A stretch of DNA of 40,793 bases from Cytophagales bacterium. Its GTDB lineage: Bacteria > Bacteroidota > Bacteroidia > Cytophagales > Cytophagaceae. The number at the start of each line of letters is the position of its first letter. Position 1 is the stretch's first letter. The stretch is from NCBI GenBank assembly GCA_004294225.1, contig REBA01000028.1:1-40793 (forward strand), given 5' to 3'. Both the position numbers and the translations under genes were made by a program. Shown here piece by piece: positions 18,733 through 27,446 of the stretch. The notes under the pieces are model-generated. The model ran no database searches. It saw only the letters and a program-made list of their open reading frames with translations, and was not told where the DNA came from.

Positions 18733-18736
18733 TAGA

Positions 18737-19807
18737 ATGGACAGACTATCAACTAAAATAGATATTAGAAAACTGGATTTGGAGCAATTAAAACAATTGT
18801 TTGTTGCTCAAGGTGAACAGGGTTTTAGAGCAAAGCAATTGCATGAATGGTTATGGAAAAAGTCAGCCACATCATTTGAACAAATGTCGAATCTATCTGC
18901 TAAGATTAGAAATTTTCTTGCGGAGAATTATGAGATTAACTCGGTAACTATAGCCAATAAACAATTAAGTAACGATAGAACTATTAAATCTGGGTTCAGG
19001 CTCTACGATAATCATTTGGTGGAGGGTGTACTTATTCCTACTAACGATAGAATGACAGCTTGCGTATCTTCGCAAGTAGGTTGCTCGTTGACTTGTAAAT
19101 TCTGTGCCACTGGTTATATGGATAGAAAGAGAAATCTAGAAGCTGCTGAAATATATGATCAAGTGGTTTTGATTAAGCAACAAGCAGAGGAACATTATCA
19201 AATACCTTTGAGTAATATAGTCTATATGGGTATGGGTGAGCCTTTGCTTAATTATGCAAACGTAGTTCAATCAATTCAACTTATCACTCAACCTGATGGC
19301 TTGGGGATGTCGCCTAAGCGAATTACGGTATCTACAGCTGGTATAGCTAAAATGATTAAGAAACTAGCAGATGAAGACCTAGGAGTGAATTTGGCACTAT
19401 CGCTGCACGCAGCAAATGATGTAAAGAGAGACAAAATAATGCCTATTAATGAAACTAATACACTAGAAGCACTAAAAGATGCACTTAGTTATTGGTATGA
19501 AAAGACTGGAATTAGAGTTACTTTAGAATACATATTGTTATATAATGTTAATGATACATTAGAGGATGCACAGGAGTTGTATGAGTTTTGGAAGTCTGTA
19601 AAATCTAAAGTAAATATTATAGAATTTAACCCTATAGCGGAAGCTGATTTTAAAAAAACAGAGGCAAAGACTTTAGATAAATTCATCAATTTTTTGGAAG
19701 CCAAAGGTGTTATTGTAAATGTTAGAAGAAGCCGAGGAAAAGACATAGATGCTGCCTGTGGACAGTTGGCAATAAAAACCAAAGAGACTCAAAAGTCTTT
19801 AGAATAA
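18737..19807 (+). CDS. rlmN: Dual-specificity 23S rRNA A2503 / tRNA A37 methyltransferase
   Basis: A radical-SAM enzyme that places a methyl group on C2 of A2503 in 23S rRNA and A37 of some tRNAs. 356 residues. The [4Fe-4S] motif CxxxCxxC is C116-C120-C123 (GCSLTCKFC). The mechanistic pair Cys109 (in ACVSSQVGC) and Cys341 (DAACGQLA) is present, which distinguishes RlmN/Cfr from other radical-SAM enzymes. Cfr is unlikely given the core-gene context and overall pattern. The start ATG fits the family, with the N-terminal accessory domain at 10-65 (GEQGFRAKQLHEWLW). It is convergent with the SulP gene, with a 22-nt gap and no obvious hairpin between them. Confidence 0.96.
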   Translation: MDRLSTKIDIRKLDLEQLKQLFVAQGEQGFRAKQLHEWLWKKSATSFEQMSNLSAKIRNFLAENYEINSVTIANKQLSNDRTIKSGFRLYDNHLVEGVLIPTNDRMTACVSSQVGCSLTCKFCATGYMDRKRNLEAAEIYDQVVLIKQQAEEHYQIPLSNIVYMGMGEPLLNYANVVQSIQLITQPDGLGMSPKRITVSTAGIAKMIKKLADEDLGVNLALSLHAANDVKRDKIMPINETNTLEALKDALSYWYEKTGIRVTLEYILLYNVNDTLEDAQELYEFWKSVKSKVNIIEFNPIAEADFKKTEAKTLDKFINFLEAKGVIVNVRRSRGKDIDAACGQLAIKTKETQKSLE

Positions 19808-19829
19808 GGTATAGGATTTCTTTAGATAT

Positions 19830-22037
19830 TTATTCTTTTTTAAATAGCTCTATAAATCTATTGGCAAATGAAATAAGCTTACCACATTCTCCAATACTCA
19901 ATAGTGAAGGCTCTTTATAAACAAATAACTTATTATTGATTACATCTAAATAGATGCCTGGATGTTGTTCAAAAAAATGAATAAGATCATTGGTGAAAAA
20001 TTTTCGGATGGCTTCTTTATCTTCACCAATGATGAGATGTTTTTTTGAGAAGTCTGGAGCATGATCAAAATTTATATCTCTTTTACTAATTAATCTGTCA
20101 AATACCCCTTCTTCTTCAATGGAAAAATCTGGCATTTCGAAATTGACGGTATCAGAAATCAAAACAGTCATTTTATAATCGTATTTTGTTAAGCGTTGAA
20201 CTTCTTCGATGATGATATCAGAAAGCTCAAATTCTATATTATCTTCTAATTTGCCTTTGATTATGTTCTCCTCAGCTTTGATTTTGTGAACTCCTGAAAA
20301 TCCAAAAAGTTTGAATTTATTGGGAGTGAGCTTATAATTAGGAGTGTATTGAAATTGATGAGATTCAGCATATTTTTGTAATAATTTCTGTCTAGGGTTT
20401 AGTATTATTTGATTAGTAAAAGATAAGTCCGAAATCGCTGAACTTTCAGGTAATTTTCTTCTTAATGCAAGAGGGTGAGAAGATAAGTTTTTATGCGTTT
20501 CTAGTCCAGTAATTATGAGTTCTCCACCCTTGCTAAGCATAAGATTGTCTAAAGTATGTAAATGCTCCATAAATGTATGATCTACTACTATTGCATCTTG
20601 AATATCTATAGTGAATTTAGCATTTAGTGGGACAGAATCGATATATTTTTTCAGGCTTAAATAATTAGAAAAAACCGCTGCACCGTCAATAATGAGTAGA
20701 TAGGCTTCAGAAGATGTTTGACTAAATTTTGCTTTTGCTTTGAATAAATACCTAAAATTAACTCCAAAATAGAGGTGAAGAGAAATTTTTACAATGATTC
20801 CTACAGCTACTCCTATCAGTAAATCTGTAGCTAGTGTAGCTATTACTGTAGCAATAAATATTAATAGCTGTTCGGAACCTATTTTATAAGTTTTATAAAA
20901 TTCCTTTGGAGATGCTAGCCTATAGCCAACTCCGATGAGCATAGCCGCTAATGCAGCATTGGGAATCATTTCCAAAACGGGCACTAATAGAAGCACACTT
21001 AGAAGTAAAAACACACCATGAAAGAAATTTGCCCAGCGAGTTTTAGCACCATTATTCACGTTTGCTGAGCTTCTAGCAACTTCTGAAATCATAGGAAGTC
21101 CACCTAATATACTAGAGATGGTATTGCCTATACCTACAGCTATAAGGTCTTTGTTGTAGTTAGATTTTCTTTTATAAGGATCCATTGCATCTATAGCTTT
21201 TACCGTAAGCAGAGATTCTATAGTACCTACAAGAGCAAACATGATTACATATTTCAGAAAAATTCCTAGCTTAGATATTCCTTCAATATTCAGATTCCAG
21301 TTTAATCCTTCGATAAAATTCCCGATTTTTACTAGTGTATATTCTGGTTGTGAATTTTTAAAATTTAGCACTAATGCAATGGGAATAGTAACTGCCAATA
21401 CAAGCAGGGGAGAGGGCAGCACCTTGATGTATTTGCTTTTAAAAAGTGGTAATCCAAAAATTATAGCAAGACTAATGAAACCAACCATGGCTATAGAATA
21501 GTTCATATTGGATATGCTATGAGGGATATGTGCAATCAGCTCTAGTGGTTCCATTCCTTTCAGTGTCTTGGGGTCTATACCAAGTGCGATATGAATTTGC
21601 TTTGAGCATATAATTAATCCTATTGCTGCAAGCATTCCATGTACAACAGAAGAAGGGAAAAAATCACTATAAGTTCCTAGCTTTAGAATTCCAAATAGAA
21701 TTTGTATTATTCCTGCGACAGCAATAGTTCCAAGTGCTAGTTTCCAACCTAATTCACCACCACCAAAATCATGCACGGCACTAGCCACTATCACAATAAG
21801 CCCCGCTGCTGGCCCTTTTATCGTTAGGTGAGAACCTGCGAATATACTCACTATAATCCCACCTACAATGGCTGTAAGGATACCCATTACAGGAGGAAAT
21901 TCGCTTGCTTTTGCAATTCCCATACTTAGTGGAAGGGCAAGAAGAAAAACTAAAAATCCAGAAATAGCATCTTTATTCCAGTTCTCTTTAAGGCCTTCCC
22001 AGCCGTCTTTGGGTAATAATATTTTCTTATTATTCAT
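19830..22037 (-). CDS. SulP-family anion transporter with STAS domain and extra C-terminal region
   Basis: A 735-residue inner-membrane transporter of the SLC26/SulP family, which moves anions such as sulfate or bicarbonate. The membrane core spans about 22-430, with KGPAAGLIVIVASAV (74-88) and ESLLTVKAIDAMDP ... GGLPMISEVARSSANVNNGA (274-331) as classic SulP stretches. A STAS domain follows at about 445-535. Residues 540-735 form an added, acidic, soluble region that I cannot assign. The start lies only 3 nt after the stop of the hydrogenase-like small-subunit gene, so it is the last gene of that operon. No carbonic anhydrase or sulfate-assimilation gene is adjacent. The substrate is unknown; bicarbonate or sulfate are the leading options. 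Confidence 0.9.
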   Translation of the reverse strand: MNNKKILLPKDGWEGLKENWNKDAISGFLVFLLALPLSMGIAKASEFPPVMGILTAIVGGIIVSIFAGSHLTIKGPAAGLIVIVASAVHDFGGGELGWKLALGTIAVAGIIQILFGILKLGTYSDFFPSSVVHGMLAAIGLIICSKQIHIALGIDPKTLKGMEPLELIAHIPHSISNMNYSIAMVGFISLAIIFGLPLFKSKYIKVLPSPLLVLAVTIPIALVLNFKNSQPEYTLVKIGNFIEGLNWNLNIEGISKLGIFLKYVIMFALVGTIESLLTVKAIDAMDPYKRKSNYNKDLIAVGIGNTISSILGGLPMISEVARSSANVNNGAKTRWANFFHGVFLLLSVLLLVPVLEMIPNAALAAMLIGVGYRLASPKEFYKTYKIGSEQLLIFIATVIATLATDLLIGVAVGIIVKISLHLYFGVNFRYLFKAKAKFSQTSSEAYLLIIDGAAVFSNYLSLKKYIDSVPLNAKFTIDIQDAIVVDHTFMEHLHTLDNLMLSKGGELIITGLETHKNLSSHPLALRRKLPESSAISDLSFTNQIILNPRQKLLQKYAESHQFQYTPNYKLTPNKFKLFGFSGVHKIKAEENIIKGKLEDNIEFELSDIIIEEVQRLTKYDYKMTVLISDTVNFEMPDFSIEEEGVFDRLISKRDINFDHAPDFSKKHLIIGEDKEAIRKFFTNDLIHFFEQHPGIYLDVINNKLFVYKEPSLLSIGECGKLISFANRFIELFKKE

Positions 22038-22040
22038 TCT

Positions 22041-22820
22041 TTATTTTTGTTTTCTTATTAGTTCTAATATACCCAAAATGAATGTTAAAGGGTGTGGAGG
22101 ATTTCCTGGCACATACAAATCTACGGGATATTTTTCTAAAAATGTTCTATTAACAGCCTTGCTATCTTGAAAAATTCCTCCATTGATAGCATCTACACCC
22201 ACAAGAATCAATAGTTTGGGATGGTTTATGGCATGATAGCAACTTTCTAGTGGTGCGGCCATACTGCTAGAAATTGGCCCAGTAAGCACCAAGCCGTCTG
22301 CATGTCGAGGGGAAGCCACAAAATTGATTCCATATCTTCCCATATCAAAATTTACATTTTCAGCAGCATTTACTTCCCATTCACAGCTGTTATCTCCACC
22401 TGCACTTACTTGTCGAAGTTTCAGAGATCCACCAAAATATTGATGAATTTCTTTACGAATGAGTTCTGGGTTTAAAGTGATAGGTTGCTTTATCCCTTCT
22501 TTAATAATCAATCTGCTTCTTTCATTGGTAGCAGTTTTATAATCATTGGTAAAGATAAATTTATCCTCACTGCATACTCTAGCACATTCATTACAAAAAA
22601 CACATTTTCCCATGTCTAATGAAAGCGATGGGTTAATAGCTATTGCTGATGTTGGGCAATTTTCTTCACAAGCATTACAACCTTCTTTGCATGGAAGCTC
22701 AGTGATTTCAATTCTCCCATTTTTAAAATTAGTAGGCAAAACTGGTAGCTCAATATTAGGGATGTATTGACGCCCTTGTCTTTTGATTATTTTTGCAGTG
22801 TTGATTATTCTGAAGTCCAT
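22041..22820 (-). CDS. HyfH-HyfI-like fusion: 2x[4Fe-4S] ferredoxin domain + NuoB-like subunit lacking the N2 cluster ligands
   Basis: A 259-residue peripheral subunit. Residues 35-90 form a ferredoxin-like domain with all eight cluster cysteines (C44, C48, C51, C55 and C73, C76, C79, C83). Residues about 130-259 match the small subunit of group-4 NiFe hydrogenases and complex I NuoB (GGDNSCEWEV, ADGLVLTGPISSSM, NGGIF, YVPGNPPHPLT). In this family four cysteines bind the proximal [4Fe-4S] (N2) cluster; here position 143 is Asp, Cys146 is kept, the GDCAC-type site reads GVDAI (209-212), and position 240 is Asn. A normal N2 cluster is therefore not expected. It lies 27 nt after the large-subunit gene and 3 nt before the SulP gene. 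Confidence 0.9.
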   Translation of the reverse strand: MDFRIINTAKIIKRQGRQYIPNIELPVLPTNFKNGRIEITELPCKEGCNACEENCPTSAIAINPSLSLDMGKCVFCNECARVCSEDKFIFTNDYKTATNERSRLIIKEGIKQPITLNPELIRKEIHQYFGGSLKLRQVSAGGDNSCEWEVNAAENVNFDMGRYGINFVASPRHADGLVLTGPISSSMAAPLESCYHAINHPKLLILVGVDAINGGIFQDSKAVNRTFLEKYPVDLYVPGNPPHPLTFILGILELIRKQK

Positions 22821-22847
22821 AAAAAAGAAAATCTAAAATTGTGGATT

Positions 22848-24371
22848 TTATAAATCATGACCGCAATAAGAGAGGTCGTAACTTTTGTTATTTACTGGGA
22901 AATCTGAGATTTCATTTTCTCTTAATGCTAAAGCTAGTGCAAGCCAATTGTGTACTGAAGGGTCTTTGATTTTATAATGAATTAACTCACTTTCAGAATT
23001 AGTAATTGCACAATGGCAAATTTCTCCTCGCCAACCCTCTGTTATGCTTACAGAAATAGTATTAGGTAGCATTTTTTTGTCTTCTAAATCTATTCTTTGA
23101 TTGATTATTTCTTCCTTTTTTGTATTTAGTTCTTTAATGATATTTTTAACGATTTTTAAAGAGGATTTTATTTCTAAGTCTCTCAATTTAGCTCTTGCAT
23201 ATACATCTCCAGAGGGCAATGTTTCGGTTTCAAATTTTTCATTTTTGAAATAAGCAAATGGGTGAGTTGTTCTGGAATCTCTTTTCAAACCTGCGTTTCT
23301 AGCAGCCATTCCTACAGCACCAATCAGTTGCATTTGTTCTAAAGTTGTTTCTCCTGTCTTCTCAAATCTAGACATGACACTTGGAAGCGAAAACATTTCC
23401 TCAGCCATCTCTATATATTTGATTTCAAATTCTTCTAACATTTTTTGAAACTTTATTGATAGTTCTTCGGTGAATTCATATCCACTATAGCCAGTTCTTA
23501 TCAATCCTTTTGCAAATCTATTGCCACACCATAATTGGAAATGATTGATTACGGGTGTTCTGAGTGCACCAAAGACGTTATATCCTAATTGATAAGCAAT
23601 ATCAGTACATAGTGCACTTAGGTCTCCTACATGAACGGCTATTCTTTCTAATTCTAGAGCTAAAGTCCTTACTAAGCTTAGTTTCTTACTTTCTTTTATT
23701 TCATATAGCGATTCCATATTGAAAACAAAAGCAAGCGTATGACCAACAACCGTATCTCCTGCGATAGATTCTGCAAGGATATTTCGTTGAATTAATTTAT
23801 TTTTCTTAATAAATAATTGTTCTATTCCTCTGTGTTGCCAACCTAGTTGTATTTCTAAGTGATGTACATATTCGCCATTGCATTGGAATCTGAAATGACC
23901 TGGTTCTATTACTCCAGCATGAATAGGACCAACCCCCACTTCATGTATAGCTTCTCCTTCAATTTTGAAAAAGGGATAATTATAAATATTTTTTTCTTTA
24001 TCAGCCCTGTCAAAGGCATACCTAATAGGTTTTGGCCAAGGATGATTAGTAAAAATGATTCCAAAATTCTCACTTATTTCTCTTTCAAAAAAATGTAATG
24101 CAAAGATTTCTTTACTTAGTGACATCAGCTCTATCTGAGCTGAATAGATTATTGTGTGCGAAAGAAGCTGAATTTCTCCTGAATCGTCGTTGGCAATGCA
24201 AATGATAAATTTTAAATCATAAGAATTTCTGTAAGCAAAGTAATTGATGCAATGGCAATGAGGCTTGTCTTTTAATAATTCTATAACAGCTTTATAGAAG
24301 TCTTGGTAATCAACAGTAGGAATATTGACTATCGAGGTACTTTCTCCATTTTTTATTACACAAGCTACCAT
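22848..24371 (-). CDS. HyfG-like NuoC-NuoD fusion subunit without NiFe ligands (Ehr type)
   Basis: A 507-residue peripheral subunit that fuses a NuoC-like N-terminus (about 1-120, ending EREISENFGIIFTNHPWPKP) to a NuoD/hydrogenase large-subunit fold (about 135-507, with GVGPIHAGVIEPGHF and HLEIQLGWQHRGIEQL). In a real NiFe hydrogenase the next motif is RxCGxCxxxH; here it is S-I-A-G-D-T-V-V-G-H, with Ala204 and Thr207 in place of the cysteines and His211 kept. The C-terminal DPCxxC motif reads D-L-S-Y-C-G-H (499-505), leaving at most one ligand. It cannot bind a NiFe site in the known way. It is therefore an energy-converting-hydrogenase-related (Ehr) subunit, not HyfG. It starts 2 nt after the HyfF-like gene. 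Confidence 0.92.
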   Translation of the reverse strand: MVACVIKNGESTSIVNIPTVDYQDFYKAVIELLKDKPHCHCINYFAYRNSYDLKFIICIANDDSGEIQLLSHTIIYSAQIELMSLSKEIFALHFFEREISENFGIIFTNHPWPKPIRYAFDRADKEKNIYNYPFFKIEGEAIHEVGVGPIHAGVIEPGHFRFQCNGEYVHHLEIQLGWQHRGIEQLFIKKNKLIQRNILAESIAGDTVVGHTLAFVFNMESLYEIKESKKLSLVRTLALELERIAVHVGDLSALCTDIAYQLGYNVFGALRTPVINHFQLWCGNRFAKGLIRTGYSGYEFTEELSIKFQKMLEEFEIKYIEMAEEMFSLPSVMSRFEKTGETTLEQMQLIGAVGMAARNAGLKRDSRTTHPFAYFKNEKFETETLPSGDVYARAKLRDLEIKSSLKIVKNIIKELNTKKEEIINQRIDLEDKKMLPNTISVSITEGWRGEICHCAITNSESELIHYKIKDPSVHNWLALALALRENEISDFPVNNKSYDLSYCGHDL

Positions 24372-24373
24372 AG

Positions 24374-25861
24374 TTATAAAGGAATATAAGTTGGGAAATC
24401 TTTTACAGCAGTACTTATAAAGTCAATAAGAAAAGCCGGAGGGGCAATACCAGCATAAATCATTGTTAGGAGCATTATCCATTGACTTATAGATTCCCAT
24501 TGGTTGATGCTTTGATAAGAAATAGTAGTGTTGGGTATTGGTGAAAAAAGTAGTTTAAAAAATTTTGTTCCTAATGCTGCCAGTATGATTGTTAGCAATA
24601 GGAATAATATAGAGGCGGTAATATACCTTTCTGATAAAAATAAAGATTTAAATATTAAGAATTCACTAAGGAATAAACCACTTGGAGGTAAAGCAGTAAT
24701 GGAGAAAATACCTAATAAAATCACAGAGGCACCTAGTGGGTTCAGCTGGAAATATCCACCAATATCTTTCATGTTTTTACCTTGAAATACTTTATATACT
24801 TGTCCCATTTGTACAAATAAACTTACCTTGGTAAAGGCATGAAAAATTAAATGTAAAATAGCTGCTACAAACCCTATTTTCCCTGAAGCAATTGCTATCA
24901 GTGCTATACCTGCGTGTTCCATACTTGAATATGCAAGCATTCTCTTATAATTAGCTACCTTAAATAAGTAAACTGCAGCCAATAATATAGATAAAATCCC
25001 TACTATGATTAGTATTTTATTCATCCAGCCTAAGATATCAGTAGTGCCAAATATTTGATAAAATCTGAGTAATGCTAATATTCCTACATTCATAAGCCCT
25101 CCAGAAAGTAATGCACCTACAGGAGAAGGTGCAGCATCTTTAGCATCTATATCTACTGTGAAAAGAGGAACAACACCAATCTTTACACTATAACCAGTAA
25201 TGATGAATAAAAAAGATAGTTTTAGCCAAATGCTGTCCATATGAGCAACGGTTAGCTTTAGCCCTTCAATAGAGAAATTCAATTCATGAATAGATTTATT
25301 GGCCATCCCTAAAAATAAGATTCCTACAAATGTAAGTGCTATGCCTATAGAACATACAAAAACATACTTCCATGCAGCTTCTAAGGCTTCAGCATTTCGT
25401 TCATGGTAGATTAGCATAGAAGCACAAAGCGTTGTGGCTTCTAAGAATGCCCACATAAGTCCTACATTGCAAGAAATAATTGCTCCTGACATATTAGCGA
25501 TAAATAGTAGTAGAGAAATGTTATGAACTTCAAGTTCTTTTTTACTCTCATGTTGAGAGAAAGAATAGACGGTGCTATGAATAATTACTGGTATGCTTAT
25601 CAATGTTGTCAGTGTTAGAAAGATAAATCCCAAATGATCAATTTTGAAATAATCTTCTAAACCATCTGCTTTTGTAATACCGATTTCAAAATATTCCATT
25701 ACATTCAAATAAATCTGTAAACCAATAAATGGTATAAAAAGTAAGGAATCAACGAGCTTGTTTTTGGTCAGAAACATTAGAATACATATCATCAGCGAGC
25801 CCATAGAATAGATAATAAGGGTTTGAACTGGTGCTGATAATTGATGAAAATATTCTAACAT
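24374..25861 (-). CDS. HyfF/NuoN-like antiporter-type membrane subunit
   Basis: A 495-residue polytopic protein of about 13-14 helices, of the proton-translocating NuoL/M/N and Mrp antiporter family. Key charges are visible: Glu in AFLEATTLCASML (helix 5), Lys in GYSVKIGVVPLF (helix 7), and HAFTKVSLF (helix 12). The helix-8 position reads LLSGGLMNVGIL, with Asn where NuoL/M carry Lys; from memory this is also usual in HyfF proteins, so it is not a defect. It should form one ion channel of the complex. Gaps to neighbours are 16 nt and 2 nt, within the seven-gene leftward operon. Confidence 0.9.
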   Translation of the reverse strand: MLEYFHQLSAPVQTLIIYSMGSLMICILMFLTKNKLVDSLLFIPFIGLQIYLNVMEYFEIGITKADGLEDYFKIDHLGFIFLTLTTLISIPVIIHSTVYSFSQHESKKELEVHNISLLLFIANMSGAIISCNVGLMWAFLEATTLCASMLIYHERNAEALEAAWKYVFVCSIGIALTFVGILFLGMANKSIHELNFSIEGLKLTVAHMDSIWLKLSFLFIITGYSVKIGVVPLFTVDIDAKDAAPSPVGALLSGGLMNVGILALLRFYQIFGTTDILGWMNKILIIVGILSILLAAVYLFKVANYKRMLAYSSMEHAGIALIAIASGKIGFVAAILHLIFHAFTKVSLFVQMGQVYKVFQGKNMKDIGGYFQLNPLGASVILLGIFSITALPPSGLFLSEFLIFKSLFLSERYITASILFLLLTIILAALGTKFFKLLFSPIPNTTISYQSINQWESISQWIMLLTMIYAGIAPPAFLIDFISTAVKDFPTYIPL

Positions 25862-25877
25862 AATGAGCCTATATAAA

Positions 25878-26507
25878 TCAATCTTTTAATTCTGTTAATT
25901 TTTCTATTTCTACGGTATGGAAGGTGTTGCTTATTTTACTAACAAAGAAACCAAGAACCAGAACGCTTGTAAAGAGGTCGAGCAATATTCCTGTATTTAC
26001 AATCATAGGAAGTTCGGCTCCTATCGCAAGTGAAAGTAAAAATATTCCATTCTCCAATACCATATACCCTATAATATGAGTGATAATTTTTCGTCTAGAA
26101 ATAATTAAAAAAATACCTGTAAACATAGCCGATACCGATGCTGTAAAATAGGTGATTTTAATATGTTCTTCGTGTAGGTTATATGCCAAGATAAATGAAA
26201 AAATTATTGCAGAAGAATTAATAATAAGAGAGGTAAATTGAGGAATGTTAGGTGTGCTGTCATGGGTTAAATTGTTTTTCTTAAGTAATTTTCCTAAAAA
26301 ATATGGAACAATGATGGCTTTTACGACTAAGGTTTCTAATAAAATAAATAGAAGGTTTGCAAGTGATATTTCTTTTAATTCTAGCATTGCAATACCACAA
26401 AGAACGATACCTTGAAACATTAGAATATTGATAAACGACTGAAATCTTCCAGCCACAGAAAGATATATAATAGAGATTGTAAAAATAATGATTAGTAGGT
26501 TGATCAT
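25878..26507 (-). CDS. HyfE-like membrane subunit (NuoK-related)
   Basis: A 209-residue protein of about six or seven transmembrane helices and almost no soluble part. Its size and position between HyfC-like and HyfF-like genes match HyfE, which carries a NuoK-like half (for example IGYMVLENGIFLLSLAIGAELP, with the Glu in MVLENG typical of NuoK helix 2 or 3). NuoK-type subunits line the half-channels next to the antiporter modules. The start follows the HyfC-like stop by 1 nt, so translation is likely coupled. Function within this complex is inferred from homology and order. Confidence 0.85.
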   Translation of the reverse strand: MINLLIIIFTISIIYLSVAGRFQSFINILMFQGIVLCGIAMLELKEISLANLLFILLETLVVKAIIVPYFLGKLLKKNNLTHDSTPNIPQFTSLIINSSAIIFSFILAYNLHEEHIKITYFTASVSAMFTGIFLIISRRKIITHIIGYMVLENGIFLLSLAIGAELPMIVNTGILLDLFTSVLVLGFFVSKISNTFHTVEIEKLTELKD

Positions 26508-26508
26508 T

Positions 26509-27441
26509 TTATAGAAATTTATTCATAACGATTAATGCCCCAAAAAATATTAAAATACTTATAGAGGTAAGCGATAAAATGAGTTGTGGATTTCTTTTCA
26601 TTCTTGCTCTTGCCCTAAATGATTCAGCAATTCCAACAGAAACGGCAAATACTATTTGGCACACAAAGAAGATGATTAGGCTCAGCGACCAGTGCCAGTT
26701 GGGATTCACAAAGAAATTCGTAATAAGCGTTCCATAGAGAGCAAATTTAAGTGCTGTAGCTGAGAAGATAAGCCCTAAGTCGAATCCTGAAACATCTAAT
26801 ATCATTACCTCATGGGTCATGGTAAGTTCTAGATGAGTTCTTGGGTCGTCTACTGGTAATCTACTATTTTCAACCATCGCAATTTGCCCCAAGATGTATG
26901 CTGCCATACCACCTAATAAATAAGATACATCTGAACCATAATGCAATGAACTATAAATATCAATAAATGATGATTGCCCTGTAAGCATTGCAAATGAACC
27001 CCATAAAACAAAAAATGCAGGCTCAACAAGTGTAGAAAATAAAGCTTCTCTATTGGCTCCCATACCTTGAAAAGGGCTTCCTGCATCTAATGCACCAAGG
27101 ATAAGAAATAATTTCCCTATTCCTAAAATATAGGCGAAGAATATGAAATCTCCTTTAAAGCTCAATAATGCTGGATAACCTGCAAAAGGAATCACCATCA
27201 TCGCAGCTAAAACAGAAGCAAAATATATACTTGGTGCAATCTGGCTAATATAACTAGAACTAGTGCTGAATACAGCTCCTTTCTTGAAAAGTTTGGTAAC
27301 GTCTTTCAAAGATTGCAATAGCCCAGGGCCTTTTCTTCCACTTGTTATAGCTCTTGTTTTGTTTATAATTCCTTGAAAAAACACGGAGATGATTATCATC
27401 AATAGTGAAGGTATCCAATATTTCCATTCGATATTTATCAT
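26509..27441 (-). CDS. HyfC/NuoH-like membrane subunit
   Basis: A 310-residue protein with about eight helices, related to NuoH of complex I and HyfC/HycD of group-4 hydrogenases. It joins the peripheral arm to the membrane arm. Conserved stretches include RKGPGLLQSLKDVTKLFKKG (37-55), NREALFSTLVEPAF with its Glu, and SRLPVDDPRTHLELTMTHEV, whose acidic residues are proposed to relay coupling from the peripheral arm. All of these look intact, in contrast to the redox sites of the peripheral subunits. It begins 5 nt after the HyfB-like stop. Confidence 0.92.
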   Translation of the reverse strand: MINIEWKYWIPSLLMIIISVFFQGIINKTRAITSGRKGPGLLQSLKDVTKLFKKGAVFSTSSSYISQIAPSIYFASVLAAMMVIPFAGYPALLSFKGDFIFFAYILGIGKLFLILGALDAGSPFQGMGANREALFSTLVEPAFFVLWGSFAMLTGQSSFIDIYSSLHYGSDVSYLLGGMAAYILGQIAMVENSRLPVDDPRTHLELTMTHEVMILDVSGFDLGLIFSATALKFALYGTLITNFFVNPNWHWSLSLIIFFVCQIVFAVSVGIAESFRARARMKRNPQLILSLTSISILIFFGALIVMNKFL

Positions 27442-27446
27442 GCCTT

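Noticed and set aside
23859-24098. Plus-strand open frames inside the hydrogenase-like operon and other long genes (for example 21241-21501, 22546-22770, 24528-24785)
   Set aside because: They lie wholly antisense to conserved genes, have no family features and fit chance open frames in AT-rich coding DNA.
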